Below, piece by piece: positions 12,377 to 27,100 of a DNA stretch of 64,000 nt (positions are counted from its first letter, which is position 1; each line of letters starts with the position of its first letter). Under the pieces are notes generated by a model. The model saw only the letters and a program-made list of their open reading frames with translations. It was not told the DNA's origin and did no database searches. The position numbers were made by a program, and so were the translations under genes. Origin of the DNA: Pyrenopolyporus hunteri (lineage: Eukaryota > Ascomycota > Sordariomycetes > Xylariales > Hypoxylaceae); NCBI GenBank assembly GCA_902806595.1, contig CADCXC010000038.1, positions 1,922,001-1,986,000 on the forward strand, written 5' to 3'.

Positions 12377-15300
12377 TTAGCGAGTTTCGAAAGTCGCAAC
12401 GGCAATCGCGATCGATTGCGTCTCCGAGTGCGAGATGGAGACGCTTATCTCCTTGACGCCCGCCTTCTTCGCGGCATCTTGGGCATCACCATGAAGCTAT
12501 TGTTGGTTAGTTAACCTGTGCCAACTGGTTCTGGTTCTGGTTTCTACTTACTGAAACGATAGGAGCACCATGCTCATTGGGCAGGATCTCGATATCTTTC
12601 AAGGGCGCACCCGCACCTTTACTTTGGACCCCTAAGCTCTTGAAGACGGCCTCCTTTGCGCTCCAGCGTCCGGCGAAGGAGCTTTGTGGACTTGGCGTCT
12701 TCTGGCAGTACGCGATCTCCTTGTCTGTGAAGTTGCGTTCTATAAACGTGGGGTTTTCGATATTAACGGCTGAGATATCTTCTACGTCGACGCCAATCTT
12801 GTTGTTGTTTCCGGTCTGAAGACTTCGGGCTAGGCTCTCTACCATCTCCTTTGTGCTCTTGGCCTTGATAGCATAGGGCTTAGTAGCTCGTTGGGCGAAA
12901 TCGGCGGGGTAAACGAGTTCGGCGGTCTTCCCGTCCTCTACAACTCTAGCCTCCGGATTTAGCAGCACCGATGTGAGTTGTTCCTCGCTGTATGGAGCGT
13001 GGCTCTTGGCCTGGAATATGGCGTTGTTGATGATTCCGTTATGTAGATAACGGTACGCTTTCTTCTGACGGGAGGTCACCTTCGCGCAATATTCTGTGTA
13101 TGTCTCCTTGTCGAGAGCGGCATACAAATACCTTGGATGAACTCCGATCACTTGGGCGCCCTTCTGACCGAAACCGAATGAAGTGAGCGAGAAGGCCTTC
13201 ACACCGTCTGTCTGGATGCTCCGGCTAGGGTACACAATCAGGTCGAACTTCTCCATGTCCTTGTCGACGTTGTCGGCGTTTCGGTTACCGGGTACCAGGC
13301 CACTATTCAGAACTTGCAAACAGCCGTTGAACATCCACGCACCCGCGGCACCCTTGGGATGGCCGGTAAGATATTTCTGGAAGATACCTAACACAGCATT
13401 ACCCTTGCTCCGACCAAGGTGGCGCAGTTGTTGGCATATCACTGACGATTCGTTCTTATCGTTGGCCTTGGTCGATGTACCGTGGAAGGACGCAACGTTT
13501 AGGTCGTCAATCGTAAGACCCCATGTAGCAAGGGCGCCTCGAAGAGGAGCGATCGTAGTGTCCTGCTTCCAGAAATTGTTTCCGAGGCTGCGCAAGGCCT
13601 CCTTCTCTTGTCTCTCGGCCTCCTTTTCAATGTGGACGGCGCGGGCCTCGGTGTATTCCTTTTCGTCAAATTTGTGGCCTTGAGCCCGCATTGCCGCTGC
13701 TTCTTCGTATAGATATTCCAACTCAGACTCTTTCCAGTTGCGGATTTGCCTCTTGCGTAGTTCGATCTGCCGGCGGCGGTACTTTAGATCAAGTAGAGGC
13801 GACGGGAATTTGCTGGGAGCCTCCCGAGCAGTTGTCAATAAACCTTGGCCGGGTGCCGGTACGGAGCGTCCGATCTTGTCGCTGGCGGTGGTGGTAAGAG
13901 CAAGGATACCGTATATTGGTACGCCCATGTCAAGCGCTAGTTTAGCCGTCATGATGATTTGGATACCACAGCCCTGAGATTCCATGAACCCGCTTCTCGT
14001 AGTGGTAGTGGGGCGCGACATTTCTTGAGGCGTTCGCCCGTGGGCAAACTCATCGACACTATTGCTCGTCGCCTTCATATTGGCGAATTCGTATGAACCC
14101 TCTTCACCGAAGTCGTCAAAGCCACCAACTAGACAGACGCGCGCTTTACCTTCCATAATGGCCTCATATCCGCTATCAACAGATTCCACAGCTGTAGCAC
14201 AAGCCCCAACGGGGGTTTTGATAGGGCCGGACGAGGATAACAGAAGCATGTTGACCCATGCAGCCATCGTGTTGATGAAGGACTCCTGCAAGATGTCTTT
14301 CTGAATGTCGTGATCCATCTTGCGCTTCGTATACATCCCATTTAGAGCGTTCATGCCACCTTGGCCAGAGCCGATGCAGTTGCCGACTTCAGATACGTGG
14401 ACATACTTGTAGAACTCGTACGGGTCCGTAATACCCGAAGCCAGGAGCGCTTCGGCAACGGAAACAAGAACGTATAACGTGACCCGGTCAACTTGGGAGA
14501 CAATATCATCAGGCACGCCATATTTCTTGGCGTCCCAACCCGTGGGAATTTGCCCAGCAACGAGGCGGTCGAACTTGAGCGCCTTCGGAATCCAGAGAGT
14601 AGCACCCTTCCTCAAACGGATAGTGTACTCGCCCGTCTCCGGAATCTCGAAGATTTCGCACTTGTCGCCATGCTGCCTCTTAAATTCCTCGGCTGTCTCC
14701 TTAGATCCCTCAAACGGTTCGAGGTCCTCCTCCAGCTGGATCTCGTGCAGCATCATCTTTTTGTTGGGGTCATACCCATCGAATAGCTCCGGTTCAATAA
14801 GACGGATACCAGAGTGCTCGAGAATATACTTCTCGTACTTCTGCTTAACATCTTTGTCCTCGACCGGCTCACCAGTCTTGGCGTCGACCCAGCCGGCGTA
14901 AGGCTGTCCTTTGATGGGACCGTTGTGGTTCTTAATGAGGCCCATTATCCACGCCATCTCGACGCACCCTTCCAGCGAGAACTCGCCGTACGCCTCCATT
15001 TCCCAGCGCGTCCTCGAATTACCCCAGGGTCCTATTTCGGCAAACCCAGTGACGACAACAATCTTCTCTAAGTCCACCATGCCCTTCAAGCTGTCGTTGA
15101 GAGGCGCGATTTCCTTCTCCCAGTTTGGAAGATGCGGGAAATCAAATTTAATATTGGCGCGCGGTTCGACGATCTTCTTTTTATACAAAGCCTCTGAGCT
15201 CTCTCCGTTTACGACCTTGTTCTCAATCGCTGTCTCCTTAGTGACAGCGCGGCGAACCTCACTCGTCTCCATGATATCTTTGCGTAACCGCGTCATAGTA

Positions 15301-18090
15301 TCGTTCAGGTTAGGGATGAATTGGAGACCACCGTTCAAATCTGCGAAAACAGGCTCGTTTTGGCAGAGGTCTACGATAGCGGGAGACATGAGACCAAGAA
15401 GATTGAAAGCCATCTCTTGCTGAGAGAACGTCCGTACTCCGAATTGTTCGACACCCTCCGCCACAATGTTGTTGCCAGACATAAGACCCGTGCCACGAGT
15501 CCAACCAATAACGGCACCACAGATGGTGAGATAATTGGCCCAGTCCTCTGAATGCCAGCGGTTGAAAAGGGTTTCGAGGCCAAGTTTCGACTCAGAATAT
15601 AGGCCGTCGTTACCAAAAGTACCGTGGTTCGGAGACAGCGGGAGGACAACTTGGGCAGGCCGCGTTTCGAAGCCGCGCTCCGATTTCTGCGTCTTAACGC
15701 AGCCGAGAAGCCTGATAAGGTTTGTTAACATGATACGATGGGCGAGCTCGGACTTTGAGTCGATGCCGTCGATTTGACGGCCATTCTCGGAAATGGCAGC
15801 GAAAGGAACGATATAGTCAAGATCCCATCCGAGACCGTCCTTGGAATCATAGATGTAGTCGACAAGCGCTTGCACGTCTTGTTGACTACCTTGATTAAAT
15901 GGAACGACCACGAGTTGAGAGCCACGAGCGCCGTACCTGGCGTACATCGCCTGGTAGTACTCGGTCACTTGTCGCGAAAACCGACTAGTTGTCACGATAA
16001 CTCTGGCGCCTCCGCTGATCAAACCTTGTAGGACTTCGGCACCAATTGAACCAGCACCAGCCCCGGTCATTAGAACGTATTTGTCCTGGTAAGTGACGCC
16101 GGACTTGGCAGCCTCTTCTAAGCAGTCAAGGTAGATTCCAGTAAGCCGCTTGCTGTATTCCCAACCGTGCAAGTTGTGACGTTTGAGGTGCAAGAACGGA
16201 ATAGTCTCCATCTTACCCTTGCCGTTCTGGCCGTTAGCCTTCAAGCCGAGCTTTTTGACGAGACCGTTTGCTTTGCCTGCTTCCTTTGGCAAGATCTGAC
16301 TCTCGTTCATCGCAAGGGAACGGAGGACGTTGCCGTAGAGGTTCTTGAACTCGAGCTTAGCGGTCTTGGACATTTTGTGCTGCTCCTTAATGAGCTTCAC
16401 GAGACGTCCTAGGTCGTTTTGCACCTTAGTTCGATTCCCGTATTCTGAGATCTTCCCGCCCTCCGCCATCTGTCGAACGTAATGTTCAAGTTTGCGGCAG
16501 CTCTGGCGGGGGACCTCTTCGTAGTTCAAATTACCCCGAGCATCAATGGATGTATGGGGGCCAGTAGGTATGGCCACGTCCTTGTAGGCCGGTGGGACAT
16601 TTAGGACGTCTTTGCAGTTTTCGATGAGCTGCTGCCCAAGCTCCTTAGCAAGTTTATAAGTCTCCCCACGCTCTGTCGGACAGTTGTCGATGTGATACTG
16701 CATAAACTCTAGCAGCAAAGGATTTGATTTGCTCATGATGCGGATGCACTGGCTAACGATTTCCCTGTCCACGGCTTGCAGTCGACCAAAAATAACGTCG
16801 TAGTACATGCTAAGGGCGTCTTGACGTGCCCAGTTCCACGAAGAATCGTAAGTGCGCGCTTTCAGGGGGCTAAAAACAGGCTCGATGCCCGCCGCGTAGA
16901 AGTCACCGTGTTCCGCATTCCAAAGATCGAGCTGCGCCTGTAGCACCTGTTGCGATTCTTGCGACGTCTGCGCAGCTTTGTCCCCTGCTCGAAGATCCAT
17001 TTTCAGGTATCTTGCTAGTAGCTCAAGCTGTTGCTTGAACAGGGCGCGCTGATCTTTGGTGAGCGCATCGATGGCGGCGGGGTCCATCATCATGCCGCCG
17101 GACCCGCCAGCGGCTGGGCCGGAGGCTGCAGCAGTAGACAGACTAATACCGGCGTTTGTAGCATATTTCTGCACAACATCGTCCAGGTAGGCCTTGGCGT
17201 CATTCTCGGAGGCCAGACGAGATGCTGGCTCCATAGTAATGGCTAATATAAGGGCTCCGTCCTGTCTCCCAGCTCCAAGGCCCCATCTCGTTTCTAGGTA
17301 CTTGCGCGTGGTTGTCATGTTGAACCCACCTGGCATCTTGGAAGATATCAGGCGGGCAATTAGTGACTGAGACTGCTTTCCAAGCTGACCATTGAATGTC
17401 GCCTGCATTAATCCTGCTAACTCATCGATAGGGGTATCTTCTGGCTTCTCGGGAGTTGATCCAAACTCTTTCCCTAAGTCTCCGAGGATTTCGTTTTGAA
17501 GGGTAGATTTTCCTGTGCCAAGTTAGCTTTCCATGTCGGCATTTCTGAAGCAGCATATACTAACCTCCAACTAAATCCTTTATTGCCTTACTTAAAGGTA
17601 CTTCAAGGAAAGGCTTCTTTAACTTCTGAGCAATCAATGCCCTCACAATCTCAAGGGCAGAGACTGGAGCGTCATCCACGGCTGCGGCAGGGCCAGCACT
17701 AGGCGTGGGAGCAGCAGCGGTGGCGGGAGGAGCAGCAGCCGCCGCAGGTGCTGGTGCCGAGCTCGACGAAGCCTCCGCAGCAGCGGCGGGCTCTTGTTCC
17801 TCCTCGATTGGATCTACGTCATAGTAGATCTCCTTTGCATCTTTGTTATAACAGAGAATCTGTCGTTGAATGGATTTCGCAGCATCGAAAGCTTCGTATT
17901 TGGATGCGATTGTCCTCTTCGCCATTACACCAAGAGTGTCTGCCGGACCAACTTCAACAATACGCTCCGCTGTCTTTTCGCCAAGAAAGACATCCTGTGT
18001 CTCGATCCATCTTACAGGAGAGGCAAACTGGTACGCGAGGAGCTCGACAAGTAGGGTGTGAGCAAGTTCTTGCTCGACTTCGGGACGCAT
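12377..18090 (-). CDS. fas2: Fatty acid synthase subunit alpha
   Basis: Three exons (17565-18090, 12552-17512, 12377-12496; introns 52 and 55 bp) give 1868 residues, the normal size for fungal FAS alpha. The order is the C-terminal MPT segment, an Ala/Pro linker, ACP, ketoreductase, ketosynthase and phosphopantetheine transferase. The first intron interrupts the ACP motif, and joining restores LVGGKSTLQNE, whose Ser178 is the expected phosphopantetheine site. The ketoreductase has a GAGAGSIG nucleotide-binding loop. The ketosynthase nucleophile is Cys1280 in GACATAVES. The C-terminal PPT has GVDVED and WSAKEAVFKSL, and the last 39-residue exon finishes that domain. With the beta subunit transcribed divergently from 21182 it forms the cytosolic complex that makes palmitoyl/stearoyl-CoA from acetyl- and malonyl-CoA. 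No active-site residue is missing. Confidence 0.97.
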
Positions 18091-21000
18091 CTTGGAGGTA
18101 GGTTCAAAATAGTCGGGTAGAGGGGATCACGGTGCCGATAACTCTTAACCGGGCTATCTTATTGCTTGATCTTTCGTCAGCTAGGAGGGGGACGTTTAAC
18201 CACGGCCAACGCCTCGTCCGCGTTCAACGGTGATCCCTTTTTTCTGTAAGTCAACCTCTCGCGTCTCGCCTGGGCCAGAAAGCAGTCGAAACACCAAGCA
18301 GGTCGTACAGGTAGGATTCAAGCAGAAATGAGTGTGTGCCAAGTTCGACGAAAAGCAGCGGTATCCGTCGAAGGCTAAGGACGATGTGAGGATGTGAGGA
18401 TGTGAGGGACGAGGGAGGAATCACTGATGGGCGGAGGGCTGGATTGCCGATCGACTAGGTTATCAGGCTTCTTTGGCATGAATATTATGAAGCGTCGCCG
18501 TCATATGGCCAGCGATCACCCTTGACCAAAGGGAATTTTTTACCCGAGACAGGGCTAAGGAGGTACAAATTACAAGAAGTCGGAAACAGTAGGGTTAGGT
18601 TAGGTACATAGGTGTGGATATCCCTTTCTCGTGCAGGTAGGATTCGAGATGTCGTAGTGGTCGAAGAGAAACAGAGCTTTTCCCAAATTTCCCAAATGTT
18701 GAACTGCATCGATGGAAAATTTTGGTGGGATAAGTAATAGAGGGTCGTCTTCCCCATTTCCGGGCCAATGGCTACCTAAGCTAGCTGCCGGACAAGCAAG
18801 CCCAGAGCCTTCCCCCCATGCTACGGTCCTGCATCTAGCCCTGCAGTGCCACCACAACAGGTACGATACAATACTAATAGAACCAAAACATGAAGTATCT
18901 ACCTGGGTACCTCTTTCAAAGACCTCTGCAAAGCATTAAATTTGCTTTGTCGTGATTCGCTACTGAGGACCCTCCTACTCCACTATTCCTCAACCATATT
19001 CCACAGTCCATTCCTCCCAGGGCTTAGTCTCCCACGAGTCCCTTTTCTCCACAGAGACCCAGCCCGCAGAAGTTGGGGTTCGTCGTCTCCGTTTTGCCTC
19101 CCTTGTTAATGGTACAGCACCATTCGATGTTTTCATCCCTAGGCCTAAGAAGTCGAACGATCTAACCGTCTAACAACTTGACGGCCAACTAAGGAAAACC
19201 TTCTTTGCCGTTGACTTTCCGAGCGAAGGTTAGATGCAACTCCCAAAGGCTAGATTCTCGTCCAGGATTTTAGTTCTTAAGGGTATCCTATGTAATTGAT
19301 CGCCATTCAACCTTAGTCCCATGCAGGCTCACCGAGCTAGGACAAGTACAGAGCAGTATCCCAGGGAGCGACATTCCGTAGTTCCAGGCACCACGCAACG
19401 TCGTGCCCAAGTGACCTTGGCGGCCGTGTGGTCTGCCGTACCATCCTGGCGGTCCAGTCGCCGCAGACCGGGGCTTCTCCTAGTACGAGTATAGGTACTT
19501 TTAGTCATGTTACTAATGATGCATGCGTCTTTGATGGACGATGAACGACGAGCAACGGGGTCGTTTCCTCGACCCGAGTCGATGGATTCTCATTCCCCGT
19601 ATAGGATATAAGTAACGAGGCTGGGAACACCCACTTGATCGGCTGCTGCGTAACATCGTATCTGCTGTGTGAAGAGTCTTTAGAGACACGTAGGCTGCTG
19701 ATAGGTCAAATGTGTGCGCCGGGTTGAAAAGTGATTGGTGGTCTGGCCATTTTCAAGTTCCAAAAGAGAAACCACGATGACATTGCATCGTCTTACCCTC
19801 TCTCTCTCTCCGCACATTTAAATGTGGCTGTCGAATGACATGCATGAAAACAGGCCTTGCTCCTATCAGGTACACGGTCCTTTCAGCCCTGGACTCTCCT
19901 TGATATGTAGAATCGATCGGAATGGGAACATAAAAATAGTACGAAGAGGCGTGCGTACCCGTGCTGGGAATGGCAGCTTATGGACAGGCTAGGTTCCCTT
20001 GAGCCGAAGTATTTGATGGCCCGAGAGTTCCAGCTTGTTCCACTTTCATAATCGTCTTTTTGGCAACCATGTGCGTGGGCTTTATGACCGCTAGTATCAA
20101 GAGGAGCTGTCAGGTTGACCAAAAGCCAAGTTTGTCAGTTCAGATTGGATCCATACCTCTTAGAATCAGCCGGGTACCTAGCCTAGGAACTGACTCGAGG
20201 TTGATAACGTGATCTAAAGGCCCTATCCGGGGGAAACATTGAAGTAGCTGCAGGTAAAATCTGCAACCTTGGTGTAGACGCAAGCATGTCTTGGATGATC
20301 AATACCTAGGTCATAAGTAATAGGTGGTAATTAATAGTAATCGAAGGGCAAAAATCTTAGACCTAGGTGAGTACATCGGGATGTAAGGTGTAAGCGGAAA
20401 GGAGCGCGGTTCAACTACATCGATAAGGTCGGTACTTAGGTACACTTATAGATACCTAGGTACGCCTATATAAGTACAGGTACATCGCGAGCTGTGTCCC
20501 ACTGGAAGTGGGGTACTGATATGGACCATAGCTGCAGGGTTAGGTACCTGTTTTAACGTGTGGCACCCTAACCTAAACGGATCCCCAACAAGAACTTAAA
20601 TTTTTTTCTGGCGAGAGAAAAGAGAGCGAGCTGTCCCTGCCAGAAAGATTTAGGCCGATTTGCATAAACGTTGCGTCGGGTAAAGGTACGTTGAGAGATA
20701 CTAGGCGACAGGGGGAGGCGTTAATTCGGCCTACTTTTTGTGCTACAAACACATCGACCGCATTAGAGTTGATAGGGAACGACCACTACGACAACTCCCT
20801 CCTCCCACATATCGAAGCTGTAATATCCTATCCTTCTCAGCTTCAGCCCTACTCGAAAAAAACATACTCTACAACTTCATTTTCGTGGCAGGTAGTCGTC
20901 CTCGCCCATCCAGTCCTTCACTAACATCACTAACGAGGCCGTCCTTTGCCTGGCCACACTTTGTGGGCACAACTCCCTGGCTCTGCCGTCTAAACTCCTT

Positions 21001-21181
21001 TGGATGTTTTTTTCTTCTTCCGCCTAGTTACTCAAACATCACATCTCCAGCTCTTCGCTGAGTCTGCGGAGATACTCCTCATAGTAAGACAGATCCTTGG
21101 GCGAGGTTATACAGGTTTTTATCATCTTAGTGTCTAACAAAGACCTGAAGCCTCAGTTATTCTACGATACCCCTCCCAATC
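18091..21181. promoter_or_regulatory. Divergent FAS alpha/beta regulatory region
   Basis: The 3,091 bp between the two FAS start codons holds no supported gene and must contain both promoters and 5' UTRs. Visible elements are three perfect 8-bp GATGTGAG repeats at 18383-18406, a CT tract near 19795-19815, a TACCTAGGTAC cluster near 20437-20463 with an overlapping TATATAAG, and a T/C-rich tract just upstream of the beta subunit (about 21006-21025). I did not find a clear CCTCGG-type fatty-acid-response element by eye. The region is long for a shared promoter, so long leaders or an unrecognised noncoding transcript are possible. Confidence 0.6.
18383..18406. repeat. Three perfect 8-bp GATGTGAG repeats
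   Basis: Three contiguous GATGTGAG units lie about 300 bp upstream of the FAS alpha ATG, inside the likely promoter or 5' UTR. A regulatory role is possible but not shown. Confidence 0.8.
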
Positions 21182-24100
21182 ATGTATGGTACCAGCACGG
21201 GCATAGGCCCTCAAACGGGCGTATCTACCCCGAGATCATCTTCGTCTCTTCGGCCCCTCACTCTTGCGCATGGATCCCTAGAAGCCTCATTCCTCGTACC
21301 TACAAGTCTCCATTTCCATGCGTCGCAACTGAAAGACCGATTCGCGGCCGGTCTCCCTGCGCCTACCGATGAATTAGCCTTAGACGACGAGCCCTCATCC
21401 GTAGCCGAGCTTGTTGCGAGGTACATGGGATTTGTTGCGCATGAGGTTGAAGAGGGGGAAGACGATGCACAGGGCTCGTACGAAGAAGTCTTGAAGCTCG
21501 TACTTAATGAGTTCGAGCGAATGTTCCTCAGAGGAAACGATGTCCACACGCTAGCAAAAAATCTACCGGGTATCCTCGCAAAGCAGATAACCGTTGTACG
21601 ATGTTACTATGCGGCCCGGTCAGTAGCGAATCGTGCCATTAGACCGCACGACTCGGCGCTTATGAGGGCCGCCGATGAGGGGACCGCAAGTATTTACAGC
21701 ATCTTTGGCGGACAGGGCAATATTATCGAGTATTTCGACGAGTTGCGCGAGGTATATGAGACCTACCCGTCTTTCGTGGGAGAGCTTGTTACCGCTTCTG
21801 CCGACCTTCTCCACAACCTCGCTCTAGACCCGAGAGCGGAGAAATTATACGCGAAAGGACTCGATGTGATGGAATGGCTACGTTCTCCGGATACGACGCC
21901 TGACCCTCAGTACCTGATCTCAGCCCCCGTGAGCTTGCCTTTGATCGGATTAGTGCAGTTGTGCCATTACCAAGTCCTTGGGAAAGGACTTGGTGTGCAT
22001 CCTGGGATACTACGGGATCGCATTCGCGGAGCGACGGGTCACTCTCAGGGCGTCATTGTTGCGGCGGCCACCGCTGCCGCAGATTCATGGGAGTCATACG
22101 AAAAGTTAGCCAAGGACGCTCTCACAATCCTCTTTTGGATCGGCGCCCGGAGTCAACAAGTGTTCCCCCGGACTTCGTTGACTCCTGCTATGTTACAAGA
22201 TTCGATTGACAATGGTGAAGGAGATCCGACGCCCATGTTAAGCATCCGTGACCTACCTCAGAGCGAGGTACAGAAGCACATCGATGCTACGAATCAGTAT
22301 CTCCCTGAAGACCGCCATATCGCCATATCACTCGTGAACAGCCCCAGGAATATGGTTGTTACAGGCCCGCCTATCTCGCTCTACGGTCTAAATCTCCAGT
22401 TAAGAAAGGTTAAGGCGCCTACAGGTCTTGACCAGACTCGAATCCCTCACACGGAGCGGAAAGTCCGATTTGTTAACCGTTTCTTGCCCATTACCGCACC
22501 CTTCCACAGCAAATATCTTGCTGATGCAACTAAGTTAATCGACGAAGACCTCAAAGATATCAAGATCGATTCTGAGTCCCTTGGAATTGCTGTCTACAAT
22601 ACATGTACTGGCGCAGATTTGAGGGATGAAGTCAAGGGTGATATTGTTCCTTCCTTAATCCGCATGATTACGCGTGACCCAGTCAACTGGGAAAAGGCGA
22701 CTGTCTTCCCGGGGGCCACGCACGTGCTAGACTTTGGCCCTGGTGGCATTTCGGGTCTTGGTATCCTAACGAGCCGAAATAAAGAGGGTACGGGTGTGCG
22801 CGTTATCCTAGCCGGCACTATCGACGGCGCCGCGCAAGAAGTGGGTTACAAGTCCGAGCTCTTCGACCGCGATGAAGAACACGCCGTAGTGTACGCCAAT
22901 GATTGGGTGAAAGAGTACGGTCCTCGGTTGGTTAAGACGTCGAGCGGTCGCACCTATGTAGACACGAAGATGAGCAGGTTATTGGGTCTGCCTCCCATCA
23001 TGGTGGCCGGTATGACGCCGGCCACCGTACCGTGGGACTTTGTCGCGGCAACAATGAACGCCGGCTATCATATCGAGTTGGCTGGCGGAGGTTACTATAA
23101 CGGCAAGACCATGACGGAGGCCTTATCAAAGATTGAACAGGCTATTCCGGCTGGACGGGGAATCACAATCAACTTAATCTACGTTAATCCCCGAGCAATG
23201 GGCTGGCAAATCCCCCTCATCGGTCGACTCCGAGCCGAGGGTGTTCCTATCGAAGGACTAACCATTGGTGCGGGCGTCCCCTCCATCGAAGTTGCTCAGG
23301 AGTACATAGAAACTCTGGGACTAAAGCACATCGCCTTCAAACCGGGCTCTATGGAAGCGATCCAGGCTGTCATTAACATTGCCAGGGCGAACCCAACATT
23401 CCCCATCATCTTACAATGGACTGGCGGCCGCGGAGGTGGTCATCATTCGTTCGAGGACTTCCATCAACCCATTCTACAAATGTACGCTCGCATCCGAAGG
23501 TCCGACAATATTATCCTAGTCGCAGGCAGCGGATTCGGTGGCGCTGAAGACACGTATCCATATCTTACCGGAGAGTGGTCTAAGAAATACGGGTACCCCC
23601 CGATGCCTTTCGATGGATGCCTCTTTGGCAGTCGCATGATGGTCGCAAAGGAAGCGCACACGAGTAAGGCCGCTAAACAAGCCATCATAGACGCCGAAGG
23701 ACTTGACGACGATGAATGGGAGAAGACATATAAAGGCCCGGCCGGCGGTGTTATCACCGTGCGATCGGAGATGGGCGAGCCAATCCACAAGCTTGCCACG
23801 CGCGGTGTCAGATTCTGGGCAGAGATGGATAATAAGATCTTCAGCTTACCAAAGGAAAAGCGTGTTGCTGAGCTAAAGAAAAACCGAGATTACATCATCA
23901 AGAAGTTGAACGATGACTTCCAAAAGGTGTGGTTTGGTCGAAACAAGGCCGGCCAGACTGTTGATCTTGAAGACATGACTTACGGCGAAGTTGTGCGCCG
24001 AATGGTTGATCTCCTCTACGTCAAGCACGAATCGCGATGGATTGACCCATCGTTCATGAGGCTTACGGGCGATTTCATCCATCGTGTTGAGGAGCGTTTC

Positions 24101-27100
24101 ACCCACGGCGCCGGTCAGCCGTCCTATTTGCAAAACTACTCCGAGCTGAACGAGCCATTTTCCGCCGTGGAGAGGATCCTTGCGCATTACCCCGAAGCTG
24201 AAACCCAGATCATCAATGCTCAGGATGTTCAGCACTTCCTACTCCTATGTCAGCGCCGCGGTCAAAAGCCTGTGACTTTTGTTCCTTCTCTCGACGAGAA
24301 CTTCGAGTTTTTCTTCAAGAAAGATTCTCTATGGCAATCCGAGGATCTTGCGGCGGTTATAGATCAAGATGTCGGGCGTACCTGCATTCTTCAAGGACCT
24401 ACCGCTGTCAAATACTCGAAAGTTATAGACGAGCCCATCAAAGACATCCTGGACGGCATTCACAATGCCCATATTGCCAACTTGACTCGGGATGTGTACG
24501 CGAGTAAGCCCGAGTCCATACCGGTTATCGAATACTTCGGTGGCAAGCTCATCGACCCGGAAATGCCACTAGATATTGAGGGTCTCACGGTATCTTACGA
24601 TCAGCACAAGAATACGTACCGTCTATCATCGTCTCCCGCCGTAGCGCTTCCCTCTGTGGATAGCTGGCTTGCTCTTTTAGCGGGGCCGAACCGCAATTGG
24701 CGGCATGCCCTATTCACTTCGGAGGTCCTGGTGCAAGGTAACAAGTACCAGACGAATCCTATGAAAAGGATCTTCGCTCCGGTTCGTGGTCTCTTTGTTG
24801 AGATACTGTACCCCAACGACCCAGCTAAAACCTCGATAATTGTTCGCGAACAACCGCGACATAACCATTATATCGATGTAATCGAAGTCAAACTAGATGG
24901 GAAGAGTGAGATAGTCGTTAGTATGATCAAGGACACCACCGCTCTCGGCCAGCCTGTGTCGTTACCACTCCGGTTTACCTACCATCCCGAAGCCGGGTAT
25001 GCCCCAATTCACGAGGTCATGGAAGGGAGAAATGACCGTATCAAAGAGTTCTATTGGCGTGCGTGGTTTGGGGATGAGCCGCTTGATCTTGACGTACCCG
25101 TCACCAGCAAATTCGACGGAGGGCGTGCTACCATAACCAAAGAGGACATTAACGATTTTGTGCACGCCGTGGGCAATACGGGTGAGGCGTTCGTTGATCG
25201 TCCTGGAAAAGTCATGTTTGCTCCTATGGATTTCGCTATCGTCGTGGGGTGGAAGGCTATTACAAAGCCTATCTTCCCGAGAAAGATCGACGGCGACCTT
25301 CTGAAGCTCGTGCATCTCTCCAACGGCTTCCGGATGATGCCGGGAGCTGACCCGTTAAAGAAAGACGACCAAGTCAAGACTACAGCCCAGATCAACGCCG
25401 TGATAAACGAAGAGTCTGGCAAAATGGTCGAGGTATGCGGTACGATCTATAGAGATGGTAAGGCCGTCATGGAAGTCACATCACAATTCCTATACCGCGG
25501 TGTATATACCGATTACGAGAACACCTTCCAACGTAAGATGGAAACCCCAATGCAAGTCCATCTCGGTACCTCGAAGGACGTTGCTGTCCTGAAATCCAAG
25601 GACTGGATTCAATTTGACAGCAATGACATAGAACTGCTGGGACAGACGTTGACATTCCGTCTTCAGAGTTTCTATAAGTTCAAGAACAAGACCGTTTTCA
25701 GCAGTGTTGAGACGCGAGGCCAAGTCTTGCTAGAACTTCCCACCAAGGAAATTATTCAAGTGGCGAGTGTAGACTATGAAGCCGGTCTATCCCACGGCAA
25801 CCCGGTTGTCGACTATCTCGAACGACATGGATCTTCTATCGAGCAGCCAATCAACTTCGAAAACCCCATTCCCCTTAGCGGAAAAGCGCCTTTGCAGCTA
25901 AAGGCACCAGCTTCCAACGAAACCTACGCGAAGGTCTCGGGCGATTATAACCCTATTCACGTTTCTCGAGTTTTCTCCAGCTACGCCAACCTTCCAGGCA
26001 CCATCACCCACGGCATGTACTCGAGCGCCGCCGTGCGAAGCCTGGTCGAGACTTGGGCAGCCGAAAACAACATCGGCCGCGTCCGCAGTTTCCACGCTTC
26101 TCTCGTTGGTATGGTTTTACCTAACGACGATATTCAAGTCAAGCTTGAGCATGTAGGTATGATCGGTGGTCGCAAGATCATCAAGGTCGAAGCCAGCAAT
26201 AAGGAGACGGAAGAGAAAGTGCTCCTCGGAGAGGCTGAGGTCGAGCAGCCGGTAACAGCGTACGTTTTTACTGGTCAAGGATCTCAGGAACAGGGCATGG
26301 GTATGGACTTGTACAACACAAGTCCTGTCGCTAAGGAGGTCTGGGATAGGGCCGACAAATACCTTCTAGACACTTATGGTAAGTTTACGCAAATCGCCTG
26401 GTAGGTTTTCCACTAACATATAGTAGGCTTTTCCATATTGAACATCGTCAAGAACAACCCGAAAGAATTGACCATTCATTTTGGCGGCCCTCGAGGCAAA
26501 GCAATCCGGGAAAATTACATGCAGATGAACTTCGAAACCATCGCTGCAGATGGTTCTGTCAAATCTGAGCGCATTTTCAAGGAGATAAATGAGAAGACGA
26601 CGTCGTATACGTACCGGTCGCCGACAGGTCTTCTCTCGGCAACACAGTTTACGCAGCCCGCCCTTACTCTCATGGAAAAGGCTAGCTTTGAAGATATGAA
26701 CGCTAAGGGTCTTGTACCGCGAGACAGCACCTTTGCTGGTCATTCCTTGGGCGAATATTCCGCTCTTGCTGCGTTAGCGGACGTTCTACCTATCGAATCC
26801 CTAGTATCGGTCGTCTTCTACCGTGGATTGACGATGCAGGTTGCCGTCGAGCGAGATGCCCAAGGTCGGTCGAACTATTCGATGTGCGCCGTCAACCCTA
26901 GCCGAATCTCCAAAACGTTTAGCGAGGGCGCTCTCCGATTCGTGGTCAGTAATATCGCTGAGGAGACGGGCTGGCTGCTGGAGATTGTCAACTATAACAT
27001 TGCCAATATGCAGTATGTCTGCGCTGGTGACCTACGGGCGCTGGATACGCTCACCGGCGTGTTAAACTTCTTAAAGTCTCAGAAAGTGGATATCAACCAA

